Source: Nocardia inohanensis NBRC 100128 (lineage in GTDB: Bacteria; Actinomycetota; Actinomycetes; Mycobacteriales; Mycobacteriaceae). Taken from it: DNA of 64,000 nucleotides. Both the position numbers and the translations under genes were made by a program. This document shows, piece after piece, positions 52,460 to 60,543 of the stretch (position 1 is the first letter of the stretch; each line of letters opens with the position of its first letter). The stretch lies in NCBI RefSeq assembly GCF_001612945.1, contig NZ_BDBK01000015.1, positions 1 to 64,000 of the forward strand. The letters are read 5' to 3'. The notes below the pieces were generated by a model. It was not told the origin of the DNA. It saw nothing but the letters and a program-made list of their open reading frames with translations, and made no database searches.

Positions 52460-53319
52460 CGGCGATTCGAGTGGAGCGGGTCGGACCGCTGGCCACCGTG
52501 CAGGATCTGGGCCGTCCCGGCTGGTTCGATTCCGGTGTCGGGCGATCCGGTGCGGCCGATCGCTCCGCGTTGCGGCTGGCCAATCGACTGGTCGGGAACC
52601 CGGAGGGCGCGGCCGGTATCGAGGTGCTGCTGGGCGGTCTGGAACTGCTGGCCGAACGCCATCTCACCGTCGCGGTCACGGGCGCGGCGGTGCCCATCAC
52701 CCTGGACGGCCGCGCCATGGGCATGGCGAGCGTGCTGGAACTGGAGGAGGGGCAACGCCTTCGGCTCGGCTGGGCCACCGCCGGATTGCGCAGCTACCTC
52801 GCGGTGCGCGGTGGCCTGGACATCCCCCCGGTGCTGGGTTCCCGCAGCCGCGACACGCTGTCGGGCATCGGCCCCGACCCGCTGCGTGCGGGCGATGTCC
52901 TCCCGATCGGCGCTCCCCCGCGCAGCCATCCCATCGTGGATGTGGCCCCGGTCCCGCCGCCCCCGGACGGCGAACTCGTGGTGCGTGCCATCCCCGGACC
53001 GCGCGACGACTGGTTCACCGATGCCGCAGCGCTTTTCGCGGGCGAATGGCTGATCTCCTCCGATACCGATCGGATCGGCGCTCGCCTGGACCGGCGGTCG
53101 GGCCCCGCGCTGGAGCGTCGCGTTCGCGGCGAATTACCCACCGAGGGAATGGCTCTGGGCTCGATCCAGGTGCCGCCGAGCGGACAGCCGGTGATCTTCC
53201 TGGCCGATCACCCGATCACCGGCGGCTACCCGGTGATCGCGGTGGTGGTCGATGCCGATGTGGATGCGGTGGCGCAGGCGCGACCGGGGCAGGCCCTGCG
53301 TTTCCGCCGCGCGTCGTGA
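52456..53319 (+). CDS. pxpC: 5-oxoprolinase subunit PxpC (KipA-like)
   Basis: 287 residues. Biotin-dependent-carboxylase-like/KipA domain: TVQDLGRPGW, GVGRSGAADRSALRLAN, LAVRGGLDIPPVLGSRSRDT, and SDRIGxRL-like DTDRIGARL. The ATG overlaps the pxpB stop (ATGA). It completes the pxpABC unit. Confidence 0.93.
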   Translation: MTAIRVERVGPLATVQDLGRPGWFDSGVGRSGAADRSALRLANRLVGNPEGAAGIEVLLGGLELLAERHLTVAVTGAAVPITLDGRAMGMASVLELEEGQRLRLGWATAGLRSYLAVRGGLDIPPVLGSRSRDTLSGIGPDPLRAGDVLPIGAPPRSHPIVDVAPVPPPPDGELVVRAIPGPRDDWFTDAAALFAGEWLISSDTDRIGARLDRRSGPALERRVRGELPTEGMALGSIQVPPSGQPVIFLADHPITGGYPVIAVVVDADVDAVAQARPGQALRFRRAS

Positions 53320-53328
53320 TCGGTTGTC

Positions 53329-54948
53329 TCACTTCAGCGCTACGTGCACGAGGTACACGTTGTAGCTGTTCCACGCCGACATGGTCAGGTACAGGTCCTT
53401 GCTCGTCGACCACGGGTGGATGAATCCGCCGTAGGCCGAGGGGTAGTCGTCGGTGTCGATCAGCGGCACCGGTTCACTCCACGCTCCCTGCGGTTCCGCC
53501 GCGGTGCGCAGCACGATCTGATGCCGGTTCACGTCCAGGTACGTCATCTGCCACTCCCCCGACGCCGCGTCGTACCTGATCGACACCTCCCCGACCGGAC
53601 CGGAAACCAAAGGGCTGACCAGCATTTCGGTGGGCCCGTCGGCCGAGACCCAGGTGTTCCCGATCCAGTACTGGTAGGCGGATTTGTTGAGCACCTGTTC
53701 GCTTCGTACCCGCCCGAGCCCGAGCGTCCCGTACCGGCCGTTCGGCGTACCGAACAGATAGACGTAATCGCCGTGCGGCACCATGGCCGAGACCTGGAAC
53801 CGCGCCAGCCCGAGCAGGTTGTCCCATTGCGCCCATTGGGATTTGGTCCAGGTCCGGCCGTTGTCGTCGGACCAGGCCAGCCCGCCGCGATTGGTCACCC
53901 AGGCGCCGGGCCGGCTGCTCCAGGCGTTGACCGACATATAGGTCAGGTATTGCCGCGAGCCGAGGGTGAACCCGGAGGTGGGAATGGTGGTGACCTCGAA
54001 GTTCTCGATCTTGCGGCTGTCCAGGATCTCGGCCGCGTGACAGCGCGAATCCTGGACGAAGGTATCGAGCGTCAGGCCGTCGGCCAGATTCCGGTCGGTG
54101 CTGTAGGCGAGGGTGTTGCTGCGCCAATCCTGTTCGCCGGTGCCCGCGCCGGGCGGTTCCCAGCCCTTGCCGAAGGTGTCGCCGAAGACCAACGCGACCT
54201 GGCCCGGACCGGTCTCGTAGATCAGTCCGAGATCGGTGCCATCCACCGACCAGCGCATATCGGTGCGGTTGGCGGAACCGTGCCCGGTGAGCTGCTCGAC
54301 CAGCTCCACCGATTCGACCTCCGGCACCGGCCCGGGTGCGGCGGCCGGGCCGGCTTCCCAGGGCTGCGGCTCCACGGCGGGTCCCGGCTGCGGTTCGGGT
54401 GGGTCGCCGCCCGGGTACGGGATGGGAACGGTCTCGGTGCGCGGCGTGATCTCGATATCGGGGAAGAGTCCCGGCGGGGTGGCCGGGGCCGCGGTGGTGG
54501 TGGTGGCGGGTTCGGCCGGTTCGCCCGGATTCGCCTCCGGCGCGGTAGTTTCCGGCGTCGTGGTGGCCGGCGCGGGTTTGGGACTGTCCCGGATATCCGG
54601 GCACGGATTGTCGCAGGGATTCGCCGGCAGCGGCGCCGGATCGATCCGCGTACCGTCCGGTCGCGGACCCGGCACCGGTACCGGCAGGAAGCTGGGCGCG
54701 GGCACCGTGATGCGAACGGTCGGATCCGGTTGCGCGGGTGCGGGTTCGGGGGCCGGTTCCGGTGACTCACGCAGCAGTGGGTCGAATCCTGTTTCCCCGC
54801 AACTGTTCACCGGCGGCGGCGCCCACGGATGCGGCGCACCGCGCGCGGCGACCGGCAACATTCCCGCGCCCACGGCAAGAGCGCCCGAGAGGGCCAGTGC
54901 GACAGGGATTCCGAGGCGCGGCGGGTGACCGGGCGTCCGGAATCTCAT
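53329..54948 (-). CDS. Secreted DUF4185 domain protein
   Basis: 539 residues. Signal peptide (about 12-36, IPVALALSGALAVGAGMLPVAARG). Residues 40-210 are an exceptionally Pro-, Thr- and Glu-rich linker with two Cys pairs (NSCGE, NPCDNPC). The C-terminal DUF4185 domain (about 220-539) is beta-rich, with GLIYETGPGQVALVFGDTFG, NTLAYSTDRN, AWVTNRGGLAWSDDNGRTW (a five-bladed-propeller/sialidase-like pattern), and YGTLGLGRVR. Function unknown; related actinobacterial proteins are secreted. Convergent with pxpC, only 9 bases apart. Confidence 0.85.
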   Translation of the reverse strand: MRFRTPGHPPRLGIPVALALSGALAVGAGMLPVAARGAPHPWAPPPVNSCGETGFDPLLRESPEPAPEPAPAQPDPTVRITVPAPSFLPVPVPGPRPDGTRIDPAPLPANPCDNPCPDIRDSPKPAPATTTPETTAPEANPGEPAEPATTTTAAPATPPGLFPDIEITPRTETVPIPYPGGDPPEPQPGPAVEPQPWEAGPAAAPGPVPEVESVELVEQLTGHGSANRTDMRWSVDGTDLGLIYETGPGQVALVFGDTFGKGWEPPGAGTGEQDWRSNTLAYSTDRNLADGLTLDTFVQDSRCHAAEILDSRKIENFEVTTIPTSGFTLGSRQYLTYMSVNAWSSRPGAWVTNRGGLAWSDDNGRTWTKSQWAQWDNLLGLARFQVSAMVPHGDYVYLFGTPNGRYGTLGLGRVRSEQVLNKSAYQYWIGNTWVSADGPTEMLVSPLVSGPVGEVSIRYDAASGEWQMTYLDVNRHQIVLRTAAEPQGAWSEPVPLIDTDDYPSAYGGFIHPWSTSKDLYLTMSAWNSYNVYLVHVALK

Positions 54949-55057
54949 GCGTGGTGGAGCCTCCTCGGGCGGGCTGAGTCTCCACCGTAACCGGTTCCGC
55001 GCGACACGCCCGGACGTTCACCCGGCTGTCGACCGGATGTGATCGAGCCGAGACCGG

Positions 55058-56452
55058 CTACCGTCCGGCATGCCGCCGCGAATTCACCGCGATGGCGGCG
55101 ATCCCGCACCCGTAGACGCCCGCCGCCACCAGCACCAGCGCCGGTGAGCGCCCGTCGGCCGGAATCCACAGCGCCGTCCCGGCCAGCGCCAGCACGTAGG
55201 TGATGTTGAAAACGGTGTCTTGCAAGGCGAACACCTGCCCGCGATGCGCATCGTCGATATCGATCTGCATGGCCGCGTCCCCGGTCAGCTTGATGGTCTG
55301 CCCGCACAGCCCGAGCAGGAACGCCGCCGCCAGCAGCATCAGCTCCGCGCGCCGCTCCCCCGCGCCGGTGGCAATGGTGATCGGCGTGACCAGCGCCAAC
55401 TGCACCACGATGGCGGTCACCAGCCCCGCCACCACGGTCCGCGAGCGGCCCAGCCGGGGAATCAGCAGCGGCGCGACCGCGGCCGCCACCAGCATGCCCG
55501 CCCCGGTCGAGGTGATGGCGGCACTGAATTTCGCCAGGTTCTTCCCCACCCCGGCCTCGGTGCCACGCCGCAGCACCAACACCATCAACAGCGTGTCGGC
55601 CCCGAACACCATGCGGTGCGCCCCGATTCCGAGCATTGCCGTGGTGACCTCGCGGGACCGCCACGCCGCCGTCGCCCCCGACCGCAGCCCGGCCGCGAGC
55701 GCCCGCAGCGTGCCGGTATCGCCGGGCGGATAAGCAGGTGGGGTATTCACGGTGACGGGTGCCCGCTCGGGTCCCAGTGCCCCGGGCGAGAACCCGCGGG
55801 CCGCGAGCGCGCCGATCACCGACCCGGTGGCGCTCACCCCGACCGCGAGCGCCGAGCCGAGATCCCCCGCTCCGGCCGCGCCGATGATGCCGAATCCGAC
55901 GCCCGCGCCCAGCACCGCACACCCGGACGCCACGGTGGCGAGGACGGAGTTCATCGGCACCAGCCACCGCTGTGCCAGTACGCGGGGCAGCGCGGCGGAT
56001 ACGCCCGCTCCCACGAACCGGCTCACCCCGATCACGGCGAGTGCGAACACCAGCAGCAGCCGATTGCCCATGCCGGCGAGCAGTCCGGCCGCGGTGATCG
56101 CGATGAGCAAGGCGCGCAGGATATTCGCGACCAGCAGCACCAGCCGCCGATCCCAGCGGTCGAGCATGGCGCCCGCGTACGGCCCGATGATCGAGTAGGG
56201 CAGCAGCAGGGCCGCGAACCCGCCCGCGATGGCGAGCGGATCGGTCTCCCGCTCCGGATTGAACAGGATCGCCCCCGACAGCGCGGCCTGGAACATGCCG
56301 TCGCCGCACTGGCCCGCCAGCCGGATGACGCTCAGCCGCAGCGTGCCCGGACTCTCCCGGATCGCGGCGCGTGCGGTCGCGAGCGCGGCACGGCGGCCTG
56401 ACGGACGGGTCGGTTCGGATCCGGCGGTGTGGTCGGTAGCGGGTGTGCTCAC
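55058..56452 (-). CDS. Major facilitator superfamily transporter
   Basis: 464 residues with about 12 helices. N-terminal MFS features: AGQCGDGMFQAALSG, LLPYSIIGPYAGAMLDRWDRR (motif A-like), then a central loop rich in Pro near 215-235. GTG 56452 overlaps the stop of the NUDIX gene (GTGA). Substrate unknown; the fold and absence of other pathway genes are compatible with efflux. Confidence 0.88.
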   Translation of the reverse strand: MSTPATDHTAGSEPTRPSGRRAALATARAAIRESPGTLRLSVIRLAGQCGDGMFQAALSGAILFNPERETDPLAIAGGFAALLLPYSIIGPYAGAMLDRWDRRLVLLVANILRALLIAITAAGLLAGMGNRLLLVFALAVIGVSRFVGAGVSAALPRVLAQRWLVPMNSVLATVASGCAVLGAGVGFGIIGAAGAGDLGSALAVGVSATGSVIGALAARGFSPGALGPERAPVTVNTPPAYPPGDTGTLRALAAGLRSGATAAWRSREVTTAMLGIGAHRMVFGADTLLMVLVLRRGTEAGVGKNLAKFSAAITSTGAGMLVAAAVAPLLIPRLGRSRTVVAGLVTAIVVQLALVTPITIATGAGERRAELMLLAAAFLLGLCGQTIKLTGDAAMQIDIDDAHRGQVFALQDTVFNITYVLALAGTALWIPADGRSPALVLVAAGVYGCGIAAIAVNSRRHAGR

Positions 56453-56919
56453 CTGGCGGGGTGCGTGGTGACGAGGGCGAACACGGCCGCGCGCATATCC
56501 TCGGCCATGGGGAGGTTGTCGAGTCCGTCGGCATCGACCCATTGGAATTGGTCGTGTTCGCTCGGATCGAGGATGATCTCCCCGCCCAGCGCCTCCACCA
56601 CGAAGCTGTATTTCCGCACCCGGGATTTGGTCCGGGTGGCGTAGTCGAACCCGCCCAGCACATCGGTGATCCGGGTGACCCGCAGCCCGGTTTCTTCGAA
56701 GAGTTCGCGTTCCACACATTCGGCGAAACTCTCCCCGGATTCCACTCCGCCACCGGGCAGTTCGTACATCCCGCCGTGCCAATCATCGGCGACACGCCGT
56801 ACGACCAGGAGTTTCCCATTACGGAATACCGCCACTCCGACTACGAAGTGGACGATCCCCTCACCCTCGGCCTGCTGCCGGAGTTCGCGTTCGATGCCCG
56901 CGAGTACTTCGGGTCGCAT
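56449..56919 (-). CDS. NUDIX hydrolase
   Basis: 156 residues. NUDIX box GGGVESGESFAECVERELFE followed by ETG, with conserved Glu residues. VRRVADDWHGGMYELPGG precedes it. Acts on nucleoside-diphosphate-linked compounds; exact substrate unknown. Co-transcribed with, and overlapping, the MFS gene. Confidence 0.9.
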   Translation of the reverse strand: MRPEVLAGIERELRQQAEGEGIVHFVVGVAVFRNGKLLVVRRVADDWHGGMYELPGGGVESGESFAECVERELFEETGLRVTRITDVLGGFDYATRTKSRVRKYSFVVEALGGEIILDPSEHDQFQWVDADGLDNLPMAEDMRAAVFALVTTHPAR

Positions 56920-57177
56920 CCCCCTGCTCTCCCTCCGGTTTCACTTGCGGCACATCATGATACGGTCGCCGACCGAATACCGCTGACAAGGCACTCACAA
57001 GGGCGGATGGTCGCCGCGTATTTGCCTGCTCGCTACGCCGATATCGAAGTGCCTGGTCGGCGGCGTGCAGGACGGTGCTGCTCTCACGATAGAATTTACC
57101 GGGAATTCAGCTGAAGGCGCGGATTGTGCCCCTACCCTGGATTCTGATCGGTGCTCGCCGGTGAGAGGAGTACGGCG

Positions 57178-57957
57178 GTGTCCACCCTCACGACACCACA
57201 CATCGATGTCCATCGCGCGGGCGATCGTATGAAAACGCGTGTGGCATGGCTGGATTCGAAGCATTCGTTCTCCTTCGGGGAACACTACGATCCCGACAAC
57301 ACCCATCACGGCCTCTTACTCGTCAACAACGAGGACATTGTGCTGCCCGGCGAGGGATTCGAAACCCATCCGCATCGGGATATGGAGATCGTCACCTGGG
57401 TGCTGAGCGGCAGCCTGGTGCATCAGGATTCGCTCGGGCACAGCGGTGTCATCTATCCGGGCCTGGCGCAGCGGATGAGCGCGGGCGCGGGCATTCTGCA
57501 TTCGGAGAAGAACGATTCCTGGCGGATCAGCACGGCCCCCGCGCACGAGGAGCCGGTGCATTTCGTGCAGATGTGGGTGGTGCCGGACGAACCCGGCCTG
57601 ACGCCCGGCTATCAGCAGCTGGAGATCGACGACGAGCTGGCCGGGGGCGGGCTGGTGACGGTGGCCTCGGGGCTGCCGCGCTATCGCGACCGGACCGCCA
57701 TCGCCATCAACAGCAGTCATTCCGCGCTGCATGTGGCCCGCCTGGCGGGACCCGCCGAACCGGCCGAGGTTCGACTACCCGAAGCGCCCTACCTGCATCT
57801 TTTCGTGGCGCGCGGGGAGGTCGACATGGAGGGTGTCGGCCCGCTGTACGAGGGGGACGCGGTGCGGATGGTGCGCAGCGGCGGGCAGCGGGTGACCGCG
57901 AATATCCCGTCCGAAATCCTGGTGTGGGAAATGCACGCTCGCCTCGGCGGGCAATAG
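57178..57957 (+). CDS. Pirin family protein
   Basis: 259 residues with two cupin domains. The metal ligands are in ETHPHRDMEIVTWVL (His-x-His), SLVHQDSLGHSG and AGILHSEKND. Some pirins act as quercetinases or stress regulators. GTG 57178 has GAGGAG 8 bases upstream, which fixes the start over an earlier in-frame ATG-like start at 57151. Followed 9 bases later by a DUF4190 gene. Confidence 0.91.
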   Translation: MSTLTTPHIDVHRAGDRMKTRVAWLDSKHSFSFGEHYDPDNTHHGLLLVNNEDIVLPGEGFETHPHRDMEIVTWVLSGSLVHQDSLGHSGVIYPGLAQRMSAGAGILHSEKNDSWRISTAPAHEEPVHFVQMWVVPDEPGLTPGYQQLEIDDELAGGGLVTVASGLPRYRDRTAIAINSSHSALHVARLAGPAEPAEVRLPEAPYLHLFVARGEVDMEGVGPLYEGDAVRMVRSGGQRVTANIPSEILVWEMHARLGGQ

Positions 57958-57966
57958 CATCTGGGC

Positions 57967-58458
57967 ATGGCACAGTACCCACCTCCCGGACAGTACGGCC
58001 AGGAACCACCACCGCCCCCGGGCGGTTACCCGCCGCCGGGCGGCAGCCCCTACTGGCAGGAACCGCCGAAGAGCAAGGGACTCGCGATCACCGCGCTGGT
58101 CCTGGGCATTCTGGGCATTCTCAGCTTCTGGACCGTCATCTTCACCATCCTCGGCATCATCTTCGGCCTGCTGGCCTTGATCTTCGGTTTGATCGCGCTG
58201 TCGAAGGTGCGCGCCGGGACCGCGGACGGCAAGGGGATGGCCATCGGCGGTCTGGTGATGGGCGCCATCAGCCTGATCGGCGGCATCATCGTCGGCATTC
58301 TGGTGTGGTTCGTGTTCTCCGAGACCGGGACCACCGACTACATCAGTTGCATCAATGACGCCAAGGGCAATCAGTCCAAGATCGACCAGTGCGAGCGGGA
58401 TTTCCAGCAGCGGGTCGAGGATCGGTTCAGCATCACCTTCACGCCGGTGCCGACGTAA
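57967..58458 (+). CDS. DUF4190 membrane protein
   Basis: 163 residues. Pro/Gly-rich N-terminus (MAQYPPPGQYGQEPPPPP), then two helical hairpins (about 40-77 and 91-118) typical of DUF4190, and a C-terminal extracytoplasmic segment with two Cys (YISCINDAKG and DQCERDF) that could form a disulfide. Function unknown. Confidence 0.85.
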   Translation: MAQYPPPGQYGQEPPPPPGGYPPPGGSPYWQEPPKSKGLAITALVLGILGILSFWTVIFTILGIIFGLLALIFGLIALSKVRAGTADGKGMAIGGLVMGAISLIGGIIVGILVWFVFSETGTTDYISCINDAKGNQSKIDQCERDFQQRVEDRFSITFTPVPT

Positions 58459-58465
58459 GGGGGCC

Positions 58466-58482
58466 TGGGGCTTGGCCCCCAG
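58466..58482. repeat. TGGGGCTTGGCCCCCAG palindrome
   Basis: Family member, after the DUF4190 gene, followed by ACCCAATAC. Confidence 0.6.
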
Positions 58483-58507
58483 ACCCAATACTCAGTTGGG
58501 AACTGAA

Positions 58508-58981
58508 TCAGCTTGCCGCCGGGCGGCATTCGCGGGTTGCGGCCAGCACCTCCGCGAGTTCCGGACGAAAGTCCCCGTCCGGCGGGTAAATCCAGGTTCG
58601 ATAGGCGGCGTGCTCGTCTGTCGGTGAGGGCAGGACGATTTGGCTACCGGGCAGCGCCACCGCGGCGCAGTCCCGGAACAGGTCCGAGAACAAGGCGCTG
58701 TCGAGATACGAATCGTCGGTCGGACCGGTCAGGAACGTCCATCGCCCCGAGCGCGGGTGGGCGATGACCGGTCCGCACCGGTGCTGCGCCAGCAACCGGT
58801 CGCGCACACGCTTGCCGAGGTCAGCGGGCATGGTCACGGCGCCGACCGCCCCGACTTCCAACATGATTCGACCGAGCACCGAATCCACCACCCCGTACAG
58901 ACCGTTTTCCTTGCGGTAACTGCGGCACCGCGCCAGCGCTTCCTGCGTGGCGGAGTACGAAGACGGGTCCAGCGCGCTCAT
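58508..58981 (-). CDS. Unknown protein, possibly bifunctional-primase-like, divergent from an Scr1-type regulator
   Basis: 157 residues from ATG 58981 (AGGAGG 6 bases upstream). Contains RVRDRLLAQHRCGPVIAHPRSGRWTFLTGPTD and LPSPTDEHAAYRTWIYPPDG; the HPRSGRW-x-LxGPTD stretch recalls N-terminal primase/polymerase-type sequences in actinobacterial accessory genes, but the link is weak. No signal peptide or helix. Its divergent position beside the XRE/DUF397 pair suggests co-regulation. Confidence 0.75.
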   Translation of the reverse strand: MSALDPSSYSATQEALARCRSYRKENGLYGVVDSVLGRIMLEVGAVGAVTMPADLGKRVRDRLLAQHRCGPVIAHPRSGRWTFLTGPTDDSYLDSALFSDLFRDCAAVALPGSQIVLPSPTDEHAAYRTWIYPPDGDFRPELAEVLAATRECRPAAS

Positions 58982-59070
58982 GGCGAACCTCCTGCTAATG
59001 ACCCTAAGGCTCCGCAATCGGTATGACAATAGTCACACGCCGGTGGATTTCGGGAGTAGAGTCCCTTGCT

Positions 59071-59988
59071 ATGGGTCAACCCAACTCCCGGGGGCTCGCA
59101 GGGGCTTCGCCCCCGAACCCCCAGCAGCGCAGGGCCGTCGGGGTCTCGCCGACCGTCGCCCGCTGGGAATTGGTGCTGCGCCTGCGGGAGCTGCGTGAAC
59201 AACGCGGCTTCGATTCGGCCACGTTCGCCAAGCGGGCCGGCTTCACTCCGGCCAACTGGTCGCATGTGGAGAAGGGGCGGCGGGTGCTCACCGCCAACAC
59301 CATCGGGCCGGTGCTGGAGTTGCTCGAGGTGGATGGTGAGGAGCGCGAGGAGCTGCTCGAATTGCTCACCGCCAGTAAGGAACGCGGCTGGTGGGCGAAG
59401 TCCTCGGCCTTGATCGGCGCGGAGTTGCAGCGCTACTACGGCATGGAGTTCGGCGCCGAGGCCATTCGCAGTTACGACAGTCTGGTGGTCCCCGGCCTGC
59501 TTCAGACCGAGGAGTACGCGCGAGCGCTGATCAGCGCCGATGTCATGATCCGGCCGGTGCAGGTCGAGCAATTGGTGGCGGTGCGCATGCGCCGTCAGGA
59601 ACGCCTGCGCGCGGCGCACGATCGGGTGGAGCTGACCGCCGTGGTCGGCGAGGCCACCCTGCTGCAACAGATCGGCGGCCCCAAAGTTTTGCGCCGGCAA
59701 CTCGAGCACCTGGCCGAGCTGCTGGCGGAACTGGATTCGGTTTCGGTGCGGGTGATTCCGTTCAGCGCCTCGCACGGGGCGATTCTGGGCGGCTCGAGTT
59801 TCCACCTGCTCGATTTCGCATCGGAAAACCTGCCGACTTTCGGCTGGGTGGAGAGCGCTGTTTTCGGCGGCGCCGTGGATGATCCGGACCAGGTGCGCGA
59901 TTTGAGTTTCGCATTCGTGCGCGCGCTCGACCAATCACTGGGCCGGACAGAGTCTTTGGAGATGATCAAACATTATTCGCAAGGGTAG
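59071..59988 (+). CDS. XRE-family regulator with DUF5753 (Scr1-like)
   Basis: 305 residues. An HTH domain (about 28-90: VARWELVLRLRELREQRGFDSATFAKRAGF and SHVEKGRRVLTANTI) is followed by DUF5753 (about 115-300: YGMEFGAEAIRSYDSLVVPGLLQTEEYARAL). Such proteins pair with DUF397 partners (Scr1/Scr2, WhiJ-like). Residues about 8-23 come from a GGGGCTTCGCCCC palindrome (59101-59113) inserted between the start codon and the HTH. ATG 59071 is the only good start; no strong Shine-Dalgarno is seen. Confidence 0.88.
   Translation: MGQPNSRGLAGASPPNPQQRRAVGVSPTVARWELVLRLRELREQRGFDSATFAKRAGFTPANWSHVEKGRRVLTANTIGPVLELLEVDGEEREELLELLTASKERGWWAKSSALIGAELQRYYGMEFGAEAIRSYDSLVVPGLLQTEEYARALISADVMIRPVQVEQLVAVRMRRQERLRAAHDRVELTAVVGEATLLQQIGGPKVLRRQLEHLAELLAELDSVSVRVIPFSASHGAILGGSSFHLLDFASENLPTFGWVESAVFGGAVDDPDQVRDLSFAFVRALDQSLGRTESLEMIKHYSQG
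59101..59113. repeat. GGGGCTTCGCCCC palindrome inside a coding sequence
   Basis: Family member at codons 11-15 of the XRE regulator, flanked by CGGGGGCTCGCA and CCGAACCCCC. Confidence 0.65.
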
Positions 59989-59995
59989 GAGACGC

Positions 59996-60421
59996 GTGTC
60001 CGACGGTAAACTACCGCCCATGCTCAACACCGCGAACTATCAGCCGGAATCCACCGGCTGGTTCACATCGACCCGCACCAATAATGGAAATCAGTGTGTC
60101 GAGGTACGTTTCGACGGTGCCGTGGTGCTCATTCGCGACAGCAAGTTCCGGCGCGATCCGGAACGCCGTCTCGAAACAGAGCCCGTTATCACCGTCACGG
60201 CACCCGAATGGATGTCCTTCCTCGGCGTAGTGCTCGGCTGCGGCACGGACCCGGTCGACCTGACCGCCCGCCTCCGCCCCGACGGGCACACCGAACTGCG
60301 CCACGGTGAGATCACCCTGGTCTACACCCCTGGAGAATGGGACGCCTTTCTGGCCGGCGCGCAAGATGGCGAATTCAATCGGGTGCCTGTCCGCCTCTCC
60401 GGGACTTCAGCGCACAGCTGA
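59996..60421 (+). CDS. DUF397 protein, partner of the XRE regulator
   Basis: 141 residues from GTG 59996, 7 bases after the regulator. One DUF397 unit is clear: WFTSTRTNNGNQCVEVRF and AVVLIRDSKF, then the strand-like TVTAPEWMSFL; a second partial unit (LVYTPGEWDAFLAGAQDGEF) follows. DUF397 proteins are usually about 60-70 residues, so this is a near-duplicated form. The stop codon lies inside the dispersed repeat B. Confidence 0.85.
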   Translation: MSDGKLPPMLNTANYQPESTGWFTSTRTNNGNQCVEVRFDGAVVLIRDSKFRRDPERRLETEPVITVTAPEWMSFLGVVLGCGTDPVDLTARLRPDGHTELRHGEITLVYTPGEWDAFLAGAQDGEFNRVPVRLSGTSAHS

Positions 60422-60535
60422 GAGCCGTCGACCGCTGTGCATGCGGACCGGCGGTAGGTGCCGAGCCGATGCTGGGCGTACCCGGTGAGTTACCCGGAAT
60501 CGTGCGAGATCAGTTGTCGCGTTCCGCAGGCATAC
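60390..60535 (+). repeat. Copy B of the dispersed ~145-bp element, upstream of the M13 peptidase
   Basis: Same orientation as its downstream gene, as in copy A. It overlaps the last 32 bases of the DUF397 gene and ends 8 bases before the peptidase GTG. Stems CTGGG/CCCGG (with a G-U pair where copy A has an A-U pair) and CGGC/GCCG can form. Confidence 0.7.
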
Positions 60536-60543
60536 TGGGTTGC

